A DNA stretch of 64,000 nt from Gordionus sp. m RMFG-2023. Its lineage: Eukaryota; Nematomorpha; Gordioida; Chordodea; Parachordodidae. The notes beneath the pieces were generated by a model, which was not told the origin of the DNA, ran no database searches, and worked only from the letters and a program-made list of their open reading frames with translations. This document shows, one piece after another, positions 36,201-49,024 of the stretch. Numbering within the stretch: the first letter of the stretch is position 1; each line of letters starts with the position of its first letter. Where the stretch lies: contig NC_088779.1 of the NCBI RefSeq assembly GCF_954871325.1, positions 27,204,869 through 27,268,868 of the forward strand, in the 5' to 3' direction. Position numbers and translations under genes: made by a program.

Positions 36201-39200
36201 ATTTTATGATTATAAAGAATTAATTTTTTAGATTATAAAGAATTTATTTTTTAGATAATAAATTCAATCAAAACCTCCATTATTTACAATGAATTAATTA
36301 TTATGGCATTATGAGCTTGCTGATATATCTAAACCTTTTTAATGTAATTTAAAAGGATAGCAGAAAGTTTTATTTGGAAAACAATGTGTATGATTGTTTG
36401 CAATATATAGATTTGGTCTATAATGTATTATAATAATTCTATAATAAAAGTATTAATTTTTAAAGCAATAAATTTTGTCCTATTTCATCTCAAAATTTAA
36501 TAGATAACCCCCCAAAAAATTTATCCTACCCTCATTAAAGCAGCTTACCCCCTACCCACTCAAAAAAATAGGATGCAAACTGTTCCTACCCCTCCCGCTC
36601 ATGTAGACGCTGATGATAACTATCCAAACCCACATTTCCATATGATCTGTTTTAAAATACACTTCAATCAGTGTTTCATGTCCATGAATTTATTTACATA
36701 TAATACACAATAATATATATATATATATATGTTGGTAAAAATCCTAAACAAAGATAATATAATTGTAATATATATTTTCACGTGACACTAAACTTAAAAC
36801 AAAGATTAATAATAGTAATATTTTATCTTCTCGAAAAATATTGAAAAACGTCCATATCTGTCAATTACAAATCGACAGATACAAAAATAACCATATACTA
36901 TTATAATTATTTACTATTTAGGAATTAAATGTAAAACAAAAATAGTATCTACATAAAAATTAAAAGATTATGAATATGAATTCAATGTTGTCTATAATTT
37001 TTTTCGAATTTGTTTTAAGTGACTTCTCTTCTCTTATACTATTTTATTTTTGCTAGGGTAAATCGATCATTAAGTTATATATTTGAAATAAATTTGGACA
37101 TACACTAATTGAGATTATAGCTATAACATAAATTTGTTTATTTTGTTTGAACAAGCTAATTGTGCCGGATTACTGTCCTAAAAAATCTCAGTATACTCGA
37201 TATACAGCTGAAATTTCTTTCATTATCCACAGATATACCACTGTGTGCTTGTTGGGCTAAGGGAAACTTTTATTTTGGCTAAAGAGGATGTATATGAATG
37301 TTAGTATGTGGGAATTTGAATCTCATAGGATATTTGCCTGTATGTAATATGTTCTTGAATACCAGTATTCTGGGTTAATTAGACACGATTATCTAACTGC
37401 ACTTTAGCTATGGTACCACCCTTTCTTATTGATTCAATTTATTTCCTACTTTTTTTCAGACATAATTATTAATCATGGATGCCTCTGTCTGTATCATGAT
37501 CGAAACTATATTTATGCCAATGATAACCTGACATTACTACCCACTTACCATAGTGCTATTCATTCTCCAGACTTACTAACCTTTAGATTCACATAGCATA
37601 GATCTGGTAACTGTAAACATTATTTTAAGAGCTAGTTCCACTTATTGCATTGGAAACAATAACGAGTACATTTCATCTTTTTTATGAATAATTTTATTGT
37701 AATTTTTATAATTACTGTAAAATCTAGTTATATAGTTATATTTACCTATTACCATAGGCGTAGGCAGAGGGGGGGGGGGCAAGGGGAAATCCCCCCTTCA
37801 GAAATTTCACTTTTTGTGGATATCATTTTAAGTTAATAAAAAATACCCCCTTAGTCCTTCCCCCCACTCCCTGACCCTCAAAAATGTATGCATATATCTT
37901 AAACAATAATTTGAAAGAAAGAATGTAAAAGTTGATATTTTTTTATAAAACTATTCATCATAATTTATACATTTTTGGAAAAAAGCATTTATATATATAA
38001 AGTGAACCAAAAATGTTTTTTAATAAATGGAATGTAAGCCAAAGATAAGTCTTGACAAAAGTATAATGTATTTTAATTATAAATAATATTAGATTTATAA
38101 AATTACTAAATAATATAATATATCAAATATAATTTTTTATAAAGTGAGTAATTTTAATAAAAGTAGAATATAATTATAAAACTATTGATAAAATTAAATC
38201 ATAAATTAAATAAAAAAATTAAAGCACAATACAAACAGTGGAATATTATATGTCGTAGATTTACAGTATATCAAATTTTATCAATCATATGACAATCAAG
38301 TAACTTTTACCAATATAGCGAATTATATATTTTATAGAAAACTATAAAATATTGATAAGGACATAGAAAATATCTTTTTAAAACATTGTGGGATGAATAA
38401 TATGAAGATTAATTTTTAATATTATTTTTTATTTAAATAAATAGATGGCGTTAAATAATTGAATGCAAATTGTTGCTATATTTATTATCAAGAACATTGA
38501 TTAGTAAAATTTGTTAAATATTAACTGTAATATATTCTCTAACTGTCAAATATGTCTGCAAAAGTGGTATTTTACCTAATTTTTTGTAACTAATTTTATA
38601 TAATAGAGGAATTTCAACTATATGACTACTTACTTTTTATAAATAAATTTCTTATACTTGGGAATAAATCACATAGTTCGGAAACATGGCCAACCAAAGA
38701 ATCAGACGAGAGAAGTCTACAAACTATGGAGATGAGAATGCTGAGGATGATTGCTGGGGTAACAAGAAAGGATAAGGTGCGCAGTACAAGAATACTAAAT
38801 AGTTTAAAGGTAGTGCCCATTTAGACTAAGTTAATGGTAAACAGACTTAGGTGGTATGGGCACACAATGAGAAGGCCTATGAACTACATAGGAAATAAAG
38901 TTGAAAGATTGGAAGTGATGGGCAAACGTAAAAGAGGAAGGCCAAAACTTCAATGGGGCCATAAAGTTAGAGCCAATATAAAGAAGTATAAAATAGATAA
39001 AAGAGATTGTACGAATAACATAAAGTGGAGAGAGATGTTGAAGGAGCTTACCACCAGAAAAGGTGAAAGCTAAAGAGAAAAAAAAAAAAAAAAAAACTTG
39101 GGAATAAATCATTGCCATGCTTTTATATTAATATATATACAAGTAATTCATTAATATAAACTAATGAAAATATATTCCATATTTGTTCCAGAATTTTTTT

Positions 39201-42200
39201 TTATTAAAATTAACCTCCTATTTTGTAAAAATATTTTATAACTATATATTGACTAAGGTAACCCGGCCGAAGGCCCGCCTTTTTAATTCCTCCGACCCCT
39301 TAGGGAAATCCTTGCTATGCCTATGCCTATTACCCTATCTATCTAGTTAACTGGCATATTCATTTTTTTTGTTTTGAGTACAATGAAGTTATATGACTAA
39401 TTTGAATATTAGGAAAATTAGAAGAATTTATATGATGTTTGGAAAATGAATATATTATAGATATGCAAAATGAATGTATATTATTAATTTTAAGATTTTT
39501 ACCAGAGTTGTTAAAGTAGCTCGCTACTTAGCGCGCTTTCTTTTTTGGTAGCTATAGCTAATAGCCGCTACTTTTTTTAAAATTATTTAATTTTTTAGCG
39601 CGCTACTTCGCTACTTTTAAAAAATATAATGAATATAAGTATAAACATGAAAATTTAAATATAATATCATAATTAATTATAATTTTTATAATTTATTATT
39701 TAATTTGGAAATTTAAATATATTTTCAATTTTTAATTTATATTTTCAATCTGTGTTAATAATCTAAAATGGCATCGCCCATGGATATCCAAATTCTTGAA
39801 AGTGATTCAGACATGGAAGATTCAATGGAAGAAAATGTACTTAATAACTCTAATAACGATTTCCCATTCCCTAGATTTGAAAAAAATTTTTAAATAAATA
39901 TTAAAACAAAATCTGGATTCAAATTCCTGTGCTTAAAATGTAAAAAAAATATATCATCAAATCAATCGAGTAGCTATAACCTGAAGAAACACCTAAAGGT
40001 AAATTGTTATTTTTACATTATGATATTATTTATTTTATTAGACTGTTCACGCCAATTGCTATAAGGAAATAGAGAAACATATAAAAAATTTTGGTATAGG
40101 AGAATCTTCATTCAAAAAGACAAATACTATCCAAACCAAATTAACTGATAATAAACATGCCAATATTTCACAAAAATTGGCTGATAAAGTAATTGTTGAT
40201 TTTATTATTGACAGAGTTCAGCCATTGTCCTTAGTTGATAATCCATCATTTACTATGATGATTAAAACTTTATCCCCTGGCACAACAGTTTTATGTCGCT
40301 AGACACTTATGGATAAAATAGACGACAACTTCAAAGTGATGAAAGATGCTCTAATAGTAGAGTTATCAGATATATCTTATGTATGTACCACGGCAGATAG
40401 TTGGACATATAACAGAAGGTAAAAACTTATTTATATTTATAAATTGATCTGATTAAATATTTTTAGAGCTTCCTTGCCCTCAAGTGCTAGTGTCGAGAGA
40501 TTAATTAGTAAAGCAAAGCTTATACTTTCTGATTGTCGCTCTAGACTTGGGGATGATAATATTGAAATGATATTATTATTAAAATGCAACAAATTAAAAT
40601 AAATATTTATTTATATTGCTTATTTTTTTATAATCTAAACTAACTATATTTTTATATTTATAAATGTTGATTTTTATATATTATTTATTATACATTTACA
40701 TTATAAGCAAAAAAAAATAAAAAAAATTTGTTTCATTTGTTTCTAAAATTTTTTTTATAAAAAGTAGCTTAAAAGTAGCTCTTTTTTTGGCAAATAGCTA
40801 TAGCAGTAGCGCGCTACTTTTAAAAATAGCGTTTAACAACTCTGATTTTTACGTATTTTTAATAAGAAAAAAACAGGAAAAGAGTATGTTAATTTTAAAA
40901 GAAAGTTATATTTTTTATGATTTGATATTTCGATGTTTGTATTGTATACTTGCCACTTTTTAATTTTTGGAAGATAAATTGTAATATATTATTTTGACTT
41001 TTAATTTTTATAATTTCTTTGTTTATACCTTTTACTTACGGGACGTAATTATGATTATTCTATGAATAAAGATTATTAAAAGGGTAATTACTTATTTTTA
41101 TAATTTATTTCATTTTGGATTCCTAATCAATTACTTTACAAATTATTACATCTTTCCAAGGTTTCTTACTTCTTGTCAAGAGTTCTTTTATTATATTCTA
41201 CTCTCATTATCTTCTCCAATGATTATCAAATCTTACTTCTCACATTATTAACTATAAAAAGTAATGTCTAAATAAAATTTTTAAAAATATGTATATTATT
41301 AATATATATCCTAAAGATTATTAGGACAGTATAAAATAAATTTAACAAAAACATAGCTAGATCTATAAATAAAGAAAAGGGATGACAATATTTAAATTAA
41401 ATCTATAGGCCGTATTCTGCTTAATTTCATTGAACAGATAAACTAGGACGACACCCTATTTTGGTTTGTATATTTAAATTTTAATTTCATCTTTCTCTAA
41501 TAATTTAATTTATAATGTTTAAATGTTTGAAAATATTATCCATTTTATAAAAAAAAATATAGGGTATTTCCCCAATTATTTTACACTAAGATTTACCGGA
41601 TAAGCCCAGGAGTCACTAATAAACATCTAAGGAATATCACTTTACAGTTAGTCATAATAGACACCGTTGTTATGTGTTATCCCAGCCCTCCAAAGATATC
41701 GGGGGAAGGTCGTAAGTACATTAACGATTATACAAGATCTCTACAGAACCTTTGGCTAGACACGGTTCTCTCCAATTCCAAGTAATAGAATATATATAAT
41801 TTATTACATTGCTTAGTTGCTTATTTTTGTTTGATTAAATTTTCGACAATTGATAAAACATTGTCTAGTTGCAGAGATGTTAGGGTATATCTATACATGC
41901 ATCTATAACTAATTGGTTGTCTAAATAGTTTCCTGTATCTTTGTATTTAATGTATCATCTGTATAGTTTTTGAAATATAGTTATATCTACCAGTTCAGTT
42001 TCAAATAACATATATTTTTCAGATATTATAAGCTTATTTTTTTATGTTTTTTTTTATTATTAAAAATATTTAATTCTATTACATTTTTGTAATAGATTTT
42101 TCAAGTTTAAAAGTTTTTATTTCCTTACAATTCTCTTCAAACAAGAAAAAAAAATTATCCATGAGATTGCGATATGAAGTGATTGCTATTTTAGAATATA

Positions 42201-45200
42201 GATGATTATGAAGAAGGAAAAAACAAAATCAAACTATTGAATTTCCTTGATCAAATTACAAAGACTATTTTTAAATACGATGAAAACAAAAATTCTAAAT
42301 TAGTAAAAAATTTTCCATGTCTTCTAAAGATTTTGAGTAAATCAGTTATTCCGACATTTTCATACACCATTGTATCTATAACTTGATACATTCCATGAAA
42401 GAGTGTGGTAGATATCTTTTGCTCATTTGTCGGTATAGATATCTAGATCTATATGTGAAAAGTAACTTTTAAATTACTCCTAGTGTTTCCAATTAGCGTC
42501 TTATATGAATCATTATTAGATTATTAAATCTATGATCATAAAGTAGGCATACCAGGGTTATATTAAATAATCTCGGTTTGTCATCTAGTCAAAGCTTTCG
42601 CATCTTATTTTAAACAATTCTATCTGTTACAAGTGACAATGTTTATTAATGGATTTTGTATTGTAGAAGACTTAAGGCTTAAAACGATATATTATATTAT
42701 ATTTAATATTAAATTGATGTGTTTTGAAAAGTTATACAATGATTTTTATTTAATATTAAATTGATGTTATTTTTGTATATATACTTAAATGATCATGATT
42801 ACTTTCACCTTTTGTTTATTTGATCTTAGTTGAGAACAAAACTATTCAATTTTAGATTAGTTTTGTTCAACCTCATGGAACATTTTTGTTAACCTCAAGA
42901 TACCGGATAAATGGACTCTTTGTTTTTTGTTTTACTTTATTTCAGTTACCCTAAATTTAAAGTATTCCGTTGACATTTTGGTACCCGTTTCCAATATCAG
43001 TTCCTTAGATAAAAAATGTGTGCTCCTGTCCCTTTCAGATTTTATTCGGAACGTTTCAAAAAGTCAAAATATTTTACGAGAACGCCAATTGCACTAAAAC
43101 TGTACTGGAAACTCCTGAACACCCTATATTTCTCTTAATGATATAAAGCGACGGTCAACTACAACAGCCAAAACTATTATTATATAAACTTTAGCCCTAC
43201 CCTTAGTGTTGCTAAACGTCTCGATTTATGGCGATTTTTAAAAATGGCTAACTCAATATATCATTCAGAAAAATTTTTACGCAAGCCTGAATATTTATCT
43301 CACAGATGGCACAAAGGTTTGGGCTTCTATTAACGAAATCTCGAGGCTACCCTATATCTCTTACAGATGATAGAAACCTTGAAACCCGTGTTTCCCAACC
43401 TCATAGGATTTTCCATCCTATCGTTCTTTCCATAGTTCTAATCGAACCCTTAACCTTGTCCAATGTGTTGTTTTCACAAAAAGAATTGGTCCCGTTCCTG
43501 ACCCGGGTGATGCTGTGTCTCAGTCAATATATATACAAAACTTCTAAGTCACATCTGCAATTCAATAACTCAGGATTTATAATATGATAATTTACGAGTT
43601 ATCGAATATTATATGGAAAATACATAAATGACGACTGACGCTATGCCTCATTCACCAATTTCCTAATACTAATTTTTTGGTCCTGATGTCCCAGGATTAC
43701 ACTAATAATAATTCATTTGACAACGGATATGTAGCAATATGATTTGAATACCTAATAATCAATTGTGTTTTATATTATGGCACCTTAAATATATTGGCGG
43801 CCATGTTTATATATATTTAAAATATCCATAAAATTTAATAGAAAAATCGTTATCATGATATCTATTAGAGATTTGCAAAAGTAGGACCCGTACCCTGCCC
43901 GAGCCCAGCCATAAAATTCGGGTTCGAGCCTGGTCGGGCCTAATATTGTTTGAAAAAATTTGGGCCGGGTCGAGTTGGGCCTTGAAATTTTATTTAAATA
44001 TATCTAAATTTATCAATTTTATATTGAATTTTTTATGCAAAATAAAAATATTTGATTTTATTTATAGAAACTAGATGTCATATAACAAACATATCTCTTT
44101 TATTTTGAGTAATTATAAAAATTAATTTCCATATTTAAACAAATTGGGGCCGGGTGGGGCCGGGTTTGGAAAAATAGGTCCGATCTCTATCACTAATATC
44201 TATAACTTATATTAAATCGGCTTCTATTTTATTGATGTCCATCTTTTGAATTGCATAACCTTATTTTGTTTTTAACCACTTCAAAATGATTGGTGGCCAT
44301 ATTATTTATAAATATTCAAAATATCCCTTATAAAAATGATTCTGTGATATTTTTAAATTAATACATAAGCAGATAATTTTTAGATGCGTTTATTGAGAAT
44401 CGATCACCGAAATCATATGAAATCAATCAGCTGTTTCTGCATCATATCCTATAAGATATACTCCATAAATATTGATTTTGTGGACATCTGTAACCTAACC
44501 TTGCAATACTATATTATCACAGTAAGGTGTATATTGAGGGGAGGCAAATTAAATAAAATAATAGATTTGTTAACTGAATTATTGTAAGTAATCGACAAAA
44601 TACATGTATTCATGCGCGGTTAATAGGCCATTCACCTCTAAATGTGTATTTGTCTCATATCACTGTAAGAACTTTCTGGATCTCTGATTCCTAGTTTTGT
44701 TCTTTTAAATTTATTAAAATGTTAACAAGTATCGCGAAAGCTTCAATGTCGGACATTATTTGAGCAATCTTTCAATGGTACATAAAATGCTAATTAGTTA
44801 GTAATTACCATCATTCCTAATTATATACCATATAATTTTATAATTAAAAGGGCCGATATTTTACTAGTGAATGGTCACCATCCCGTGTATTCTACCGGAA
44901 GTCATGGCCCCACCAAATGTCTCCTCAAATCGCTGAGACCGAAACTTCTCAAATATAATGTTTCCGCCTATATAAGCGGGCATGACCACAGTTTTCAGGT
45001 AAAGATAAATTTTGTTTAAAAATAAAAGTAGGGAAAAAAAGAGATATTATAATTAGTGTGGTAAACGTTACTTCAAAAAAAAACGAGCCATTCGTTACAT
45101 TTGAAAGAACGCGTTACTGTTACTTTGTGAAAGATGGCGTTACTAGATATTAACAAAAAGTATAGGGTTACTCGTTACTTTAAAAAAAAAAGACGAAATA

Positions 45201-46345
45201 TTATATATAAATTTTCTTTCAATCGTTTTTTTTCCCCAAAAAGATAATAAAAGTAAAATTACGCGAAAATAAATATAATATACGATGGAGATCTTTTTGT
45301 AATAATTCCTAAATTGCTTTTAAATGATTTTAAAAAATTTTGATCAAATAAAACAACTTTAGTGCTCAACACAGCTTTCTTTGTGTTAAACAAACGTTAC
45401 TATCACGGAAGATGAGAAAGTTATGTTGAAATATATAAAAATTTCAATTTGGGAGAATTTGTTTAAAGAATGGTCTTTATTTCAAAAAAAAAACAAAAGA
45501 ATTTTCATTCAGATTACCTTCAATTTTTTTATATATCTTTTACCGGAAATTAATCTGGGTTGTGTGTTTATTTAAAGAAACCTTTCCTTTATATTTGTAA
45601 TGTTTCATGCTGGGGTCAGGGAAAAGAGTAAAATCATCTTCATCAGAAGAAATAAGTTACCATAGTTGTTAATATACATTCTATTATTCTATTTAAAATT
45701 TGAGAATATAAATTAACATACCTTGATTGATTCAATATTAAATGAAAATTAACAATATTGACCATAAAATTCAACAATAAAATTGAAGAACTTTAGTGGT
45801 TGATCTGAAATTAAAAACTCGGCTCAAATTAATTATAAAATTTAAAAAAAAAAATAAAAATATAATATGTTCCATTATTTTTTAATAAAAATAAATCTAC
45901 AGTAACGAGTAACTGCGTTTCGTTACCCTTACCTTTTGAAGCGAGTAACAATTCATTTTCCTCAAAAAAAGTATCGCCATTGGTAACGACATTTCTTTCA
46001 TCGATGTTACATTATAGCACTAGTTTTTAATTATTCCTTTCTTCTTACAATTTTAAAACAACTCCTATTCTTCTCATACTTATTAACTTATTCCGAAAAA
46101 AGCACTTAGCGGAACCTTCCCAAAATTTGAACTATTTCATCATCGGTTCCGGATCCAAGTTATCAAGAAGCGCCAAAAACATGAAATCCAATCCTAAAGG
46201 ATGCTTTAAATTTCGGTTCGATCATAAAGGAGGTTTCGGCATTTTTAGCATCAATCACGGCACTAGGCCCACCATGAAAGTTTCTTTCAGGGACAGTTCT
46301 GGGAACATAAAATATTCGGTGGTTATAACGAGTCGCGAATATTAA
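33288..46345 (+). CDS. purple (tartrate-resistant type 5) acid phosphatase, 7 exons, exon 4 interrupted by a MITE
   Basis: Exons: 33288-33432, 35289-35512, 35721-35848, exon 4 within about 35968-36670 (interrupted), 41632-41781, 44851-44998 and 46103-46345. The metal-dependent phosphatase motifs appear in order: [42 protein letters not shown] and ISGHDHSFQ, so all expected ligands of the two-metal centre are present. IIDTVVMC in exon 5 and NYFIIGSGS in exon 7 also match ACP5. A start MDEM... with a hydrophobic segment ([11 protein letters not shown]) suggests a signal peptide, hence secretion or lysosomal delivery. Exons 1-3 and 5-7 join in phase. Exon 4 ([15 protein letters not shown]) is split by a 602-bp hAT MITE. 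Its start is uncertain: the acceptor at 35967 keeps phase but does not restore the expected Trp at the exon 3/4 junction. The gene may be disabled, or exon 4 may be spliced in a way I cannot see. Confidence 0.9.
33545..33925. repeat. foldback related to MITE family E (phosphatase intron 1)
   Basis: The arm AAAATTGTCTAAGATTTATA (about 33605) pairs with the inverse arm ending near 33845 (AAAATTGTCTGAAATTTATT). Outer segments containing CAATACGCG occur in opposite orientation at about 33569 and 33890. The arm sequence resembles family E, but the arms point the other way round relative to the 25838 and 62088 copies. Confidence 0.5.
36011..36612. mobile_element. 602-bp hAT MITE inserted in phosphatase exon 4
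   Basis: It begins CAGCGTCTACATGA and ends TCATGTAGACGCTG, exact inverses, flanked by an identical octamer ATGATAAC (36003-36010 and 36613-36620). The interior has poly-C/G-rich words near both ends (CTACCCCCC, TACCCCCTACCC) and a CCGCCGCCTTCGGCGGCGG hairpin near 36085. No transposase. It separates the two halves of an otherwise conserved coding exon. Confidence 0.95.
37753..39325. mobile_element. hAT element, 1.57 kb, with nested LINE (phosphatase intron 4)
   Basis: It begins CATAGGCGTAGGCA and ends with the inverse of CATAGGCATAGCAAGG. The flanking octamer CCTATTAC is identical on both sides (37745-37752 and 39326-39333). A run of about eleven G lies just inside the left end. No clear transposase domain was recognised in the AT-rich interior. 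A LINE fragment was later inserted at 38672-39095. Confidence 0.93.
38672..39095 (+). mobile_element. 5'-truncated LINE 3' end with poly(A)
   Basis: A 424-bp fragment encodes the C-terminus of a non-LTR reverse transcriptase: [19 protein letters not shown], then [12 protein letters not shown] and [11 protein letters not shown], a tail typical of several LINE clades. One in-frame stop lies near 38822 between these two parts. It ends in about 18 A. A 15-16 bp target duplication ACTTGGGAATAAATCA flanks it exactly (38656-38671 and 39096-39111). This is target-primed insertion into the older hAT element. Confidence 0.95.
39503..40844 (+). mobile_element. hAT transposon, internally deleted, with 8-bp duplication (phosphatase intron 4)
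   Basis: The ends are CAGAGTTGTTAAA and TTTAACAACTCTG; the flanking octamer ATTTTTAC is identical on both sides (39495-39502 and 40845-40852). Subterminal regions are filled with GTAGC/GCTAC/GCGCGCTAC words (39515-39610 and 40765-40825). The interior keeps the two ends of a hAT transposase gene but lacks most of the catalytic middle. Confidence 0.97.
39768..40602 (+). pseudogene. hAT transposase remnant (BED finger and dimerisation end)
   Basis: The N-terminal reading [19 protein letters not shown] leads to a BED-type zinc finger (CLKCKKNIS, then YNLKKHLK with the paired histidines continuing across a short intron into VHANC). A stretch [19 protein letters not shown] and [11 protein letters not shown] follows. 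The C-terminal hAT dimerisation signature is [18 protein letters not shown]. At least two in-frame stops (near 39891 and 40300) and a large internal deletion make it non-functional. Confidence 0.9.
40853..41631. other. remaining intron 4 of the phosphatase gene
   Basis: AT-rich intron DNA without recognised repeats. Together with the two hAT elements it makes a 4.96-kb intron. Confidence 0.6.
41782..43204. other. phosphatase intron 5, upstream part
   Basis: AT-rich intron sequence. A short duplicated phrase (TTTAATATTAAATTGATGT) occurs at about 42700 and 42749. I see nothing else in it. Confidence 0.55.
43205..43385. repeat. MITE family D, copy 4 (phosphatase intron 5)
   Basis: It starts AGTGTTGCTAAACGTCTC and contains ACGCAAGCCTGAA, CAGATGGCACAAAGGTTTGG and GAAATCTCGAGGCTACC from the family core. 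The far terminal repeat is not clear, so the right boundary is approximate. Confidence 0.65.
43866..44189. mobile_element. hAT-like MITE with GGGCCGGG words (phosphatase intron 5)
   Basis: It is bounded by TAGAGAT on the left and its inverse ATCTCTA on the right, followed inwards by GGACCCG and CGGACC. GCCCGAGCCC and GGGCCGGGTGGGGCCGGG words flank an AT-rich centre. Target duplication not clear. Confidence 0.6.
45054..46022. mobile_element. hAT-like element with GTTACTCGTTAC words (phosphatase intron 6)
   Basis: The left end TAGTGTGGTAAACGTTAC and the right end, the inverse of TAGTGCTATAATGTAAC, form an imperfect inverted repeat. Both sides are filled with CGTTAC/GTAACG words (45065-45180 and 45900-46010). 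The roughly 720-bp middle is AT-rich with no recognisable transposase. Confidence 0.65.
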
Positions 46346-47720
46346 ATCGTTTGAGATTAAAAAGCTTTATAAAAAAAATACATAATTAATTCGCTATATT
46401 CTAGTCAAATTTACAGAGCTTTAAAAAATTATAAGACCCCTAAAAATATATTTAAATTGATTTGATTTGTACATTATGAATTGAATTGGATAAAAGAAAA
46501 ACAAAGTTTTTGAAAAAAATATTTTTATAAAATAATAAAAGTAAAAATATAAAAATTTGTCATTTTATTAATTAAAGATTTTTGGACTTCGTGTTAAATC
46601 AGAATCTCATTTTTTATATATTATTTAGATTCTTCCGCGCGATATTACCTCATCGTAATTATAGCTTATTTTTACTATTATTTGCTTTGCGGGTTAAGTG
46701 ATGAATGTCTAAAAAAAAAATTATATTCGACGATAAAATCTTTAAAAAAAGAAGAAGTTATATTTATGGAAATATGAATATTTGTTTATAATTTTAAAAG
46801 AAATGCCAAAATGGAACGTTATTACTCCACAAAACTTATTATTTTTTTAAAAAAAATGTTATATAACCTTGGAACAATTTTTTTTTTCAAATTGCATGAT
46901 AAAAGATGACACTCAATAATAATAATAATAAAAAAGGTTCTGTTTTCTTATATTGTAATTTAGATGTAAACAAGACTCGATTTTGAAACTAAGCACATTT
47001 TATATATGCGGGTTATGATGAATCGATGAAATATTAATTATATTCATTTTAAAAATAGATAAACATCTTACATTTTTTTTAAAAATGAAGTTTTAACATT
47101 AAAAAATTAATTTATAAGGCTTTGATGTTAAATTTATGTTATATTAGAATATCATATTTGAACATTAATCTATATAATTTGAAAAAATTGAGTATTTTTA
47201 TCCACTAGAAAAATCTTGACCATTAAATTGGGCTAAACTGACGTGTTCACGGGGATTAAAATAAAATTTAAAATAGGGTTCGGTTCTCGCTTAATTACTT
47301 TTATCAGTAAGCCGGTCTAAAAAAAAGGTTAAATTATTCGAGTAAGTCTATCATAATTCTTCTAGGATTGAAGAAAAAAGGTATATTGAATGAATAAAGA
47401 TGAAAATTATTAATTATTTAAATTTTTAATTTTTATATGTATTTCAAAATAAAAACATATTAATTAACATCTTAATTAGTTGCATATTATTTTTTAATTA
47501 GAAAAATTATTTCTTAACGAAAAGAGGTTTAATTTATGTTGTGCATAATACACCATTTATTTAAAACCAGAAATTTATTTTAAAATATGGAAAAAAGGTT
47601 ATTTTAAATTTAAAGGTATTTATTCGAAATTTGATGATCATCTCCAATTCACAATGATTAAATTTGTATATGTCTTTGTATATTTTCTTAATTTAAAACT
47701 ATATTATATAATTTATCAGT
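46346..47720. other. AT-rich intergenic stretch
   Basis: No gene, transposon end or strong repeat recognised downstream of the phosphatase stop codon. A short AAT microsatellite is at about 46916-46931. Confidence 0.55.
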
Positions 47721-47728
47721 TGAGGAGA

Positions 47729-47937
47729 AACTGGGGTAAAACGATTTGGTATTTTGTTGCACATTTTTTACCATAAAAATTGAAAACATGAGCTAAATAT
47801 ACCAAATTGATTTTGTATGTAGTCCAAATCATTCGCCTACAAAATAGAAAAAAAGAGGAAGTTTGGCTCTCTATCTATAATATTCTAGGAGGCTGTGATT
47901 ACTTACCCGAAGTGTGCTAGTTTACCCCGTACCCGGG
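47729..47937. repeat. possible small inverted-repeat element
   Basis: GGGGTAAAACGA on the left is opposed by the inverse of GGGGTAAACTAG on the right, about 205 bp apart, with CCCCGTACCCGGGG just outside. Only about 9 of 12 terminal bases pair, so this is tentative. Confidence 0.35.
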
Positions 47938-48973
47938 GCAAAATGGCTAAAGCACCAGGGTGATGTGGTTAAAAATATAATTAAGCGCGACTTTATAGTT
48001 ATATACATTGAACGAAATATTTCCATATTTGATATCTATTTATTTCTTTTCAAGTACTAATCAATAAATACAATAACGAAATGTAAAGACTAGGTAAAAT
48101 TTATAGTATTTGGTGTTTATAATACCTTTATAAACCTTAAAAAATTCGCTATCGTTTATTTTCGTTCTCCAATAAAAATCGTATTTTTTCCACAGTTCAA
48201 TATTTTTCGTAATGTTTTTTTTTGTCGGATCGTATTGGGTGCTGAAATTATTTTTTAAAATTAAGGATTGGGCTGAACCGAAATAAATTGGTCATATGTA
48301 GGCGCCTAGAACATATGATTATATCATCAGGAATCATAATAATAATAATAAAATTTGTTAAATCGTTTATGTTTAAAAGCTACCTTATCAAGGTGAATGG
48401 TTAGACTATTAAAGTTTTTAATTTTATAGAATCGTATTATAATTAATAAAGAAATAACCAAATTTTTCTATCCCACTTTTCTTTTATTAAAATCACATTT
48501 AAAAAAAAATAAAAATAATTGAATATTAAAATTTTTTTACAGATGGTATCCTACATAACGAATTTAATTTTTCACAATTTTCGTATAAATAAAAAAAATA
48601 GATAAATTTATATTAAGTTAATTAATTATTAACAAATCATATAGTTTTATTTAAGTAACAAATTTTTCATTTACGAATTATAATTAAAAAAATATATAAA
48701 AACTCTGATTATAAAAAATGAATTAAAAAATATGTATGTACAAATTAGAAATGGGATAAAAAAAATTATAAAATGTTTAAAAAAAGGTTACAAATCACCC
48801 TAGAGAAGAGTGAATGCTTATAAAATTTGACCGGTAGATTTCCAGGGAAATCTGCAACTTAATTTTTTTTGGAAATTTTAATGATTCTCTAAAACACGGG
48901 TGATAAAATTTGTAAGCCTAAAAGCGTCAATTCTGTTAACCTATGCTAATATTTGGGCTTTATTTAATATATT

Positions 48974-49024
48974 TTAGTAATTCCATAAGTTTAGTAATTC
49001 AATAAGTTTAGTAATTCAATAAGT
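48974..49024. repeat. 17-bp tandem repeat, three copies
   Basis: The unit TTAGTAATTCAATAAGT is present three times in a row with a single mismatch in the first copy, followed by a partial fourth copy. Confidence 0.9.

Noticed and set aside
38831-39118. 95-residue minus-strand frame
   Set aside because: Antisense of the LINE reverse-transcriptase tail and its poly(A).
43306-43587. 93-residue plus-strand frame within phosphatase intron 5
   Set aside because: Its first half is a MITE family D copy and it has no protein-like motif; it lies between exons 5 and 6 of the phosphatase gene.
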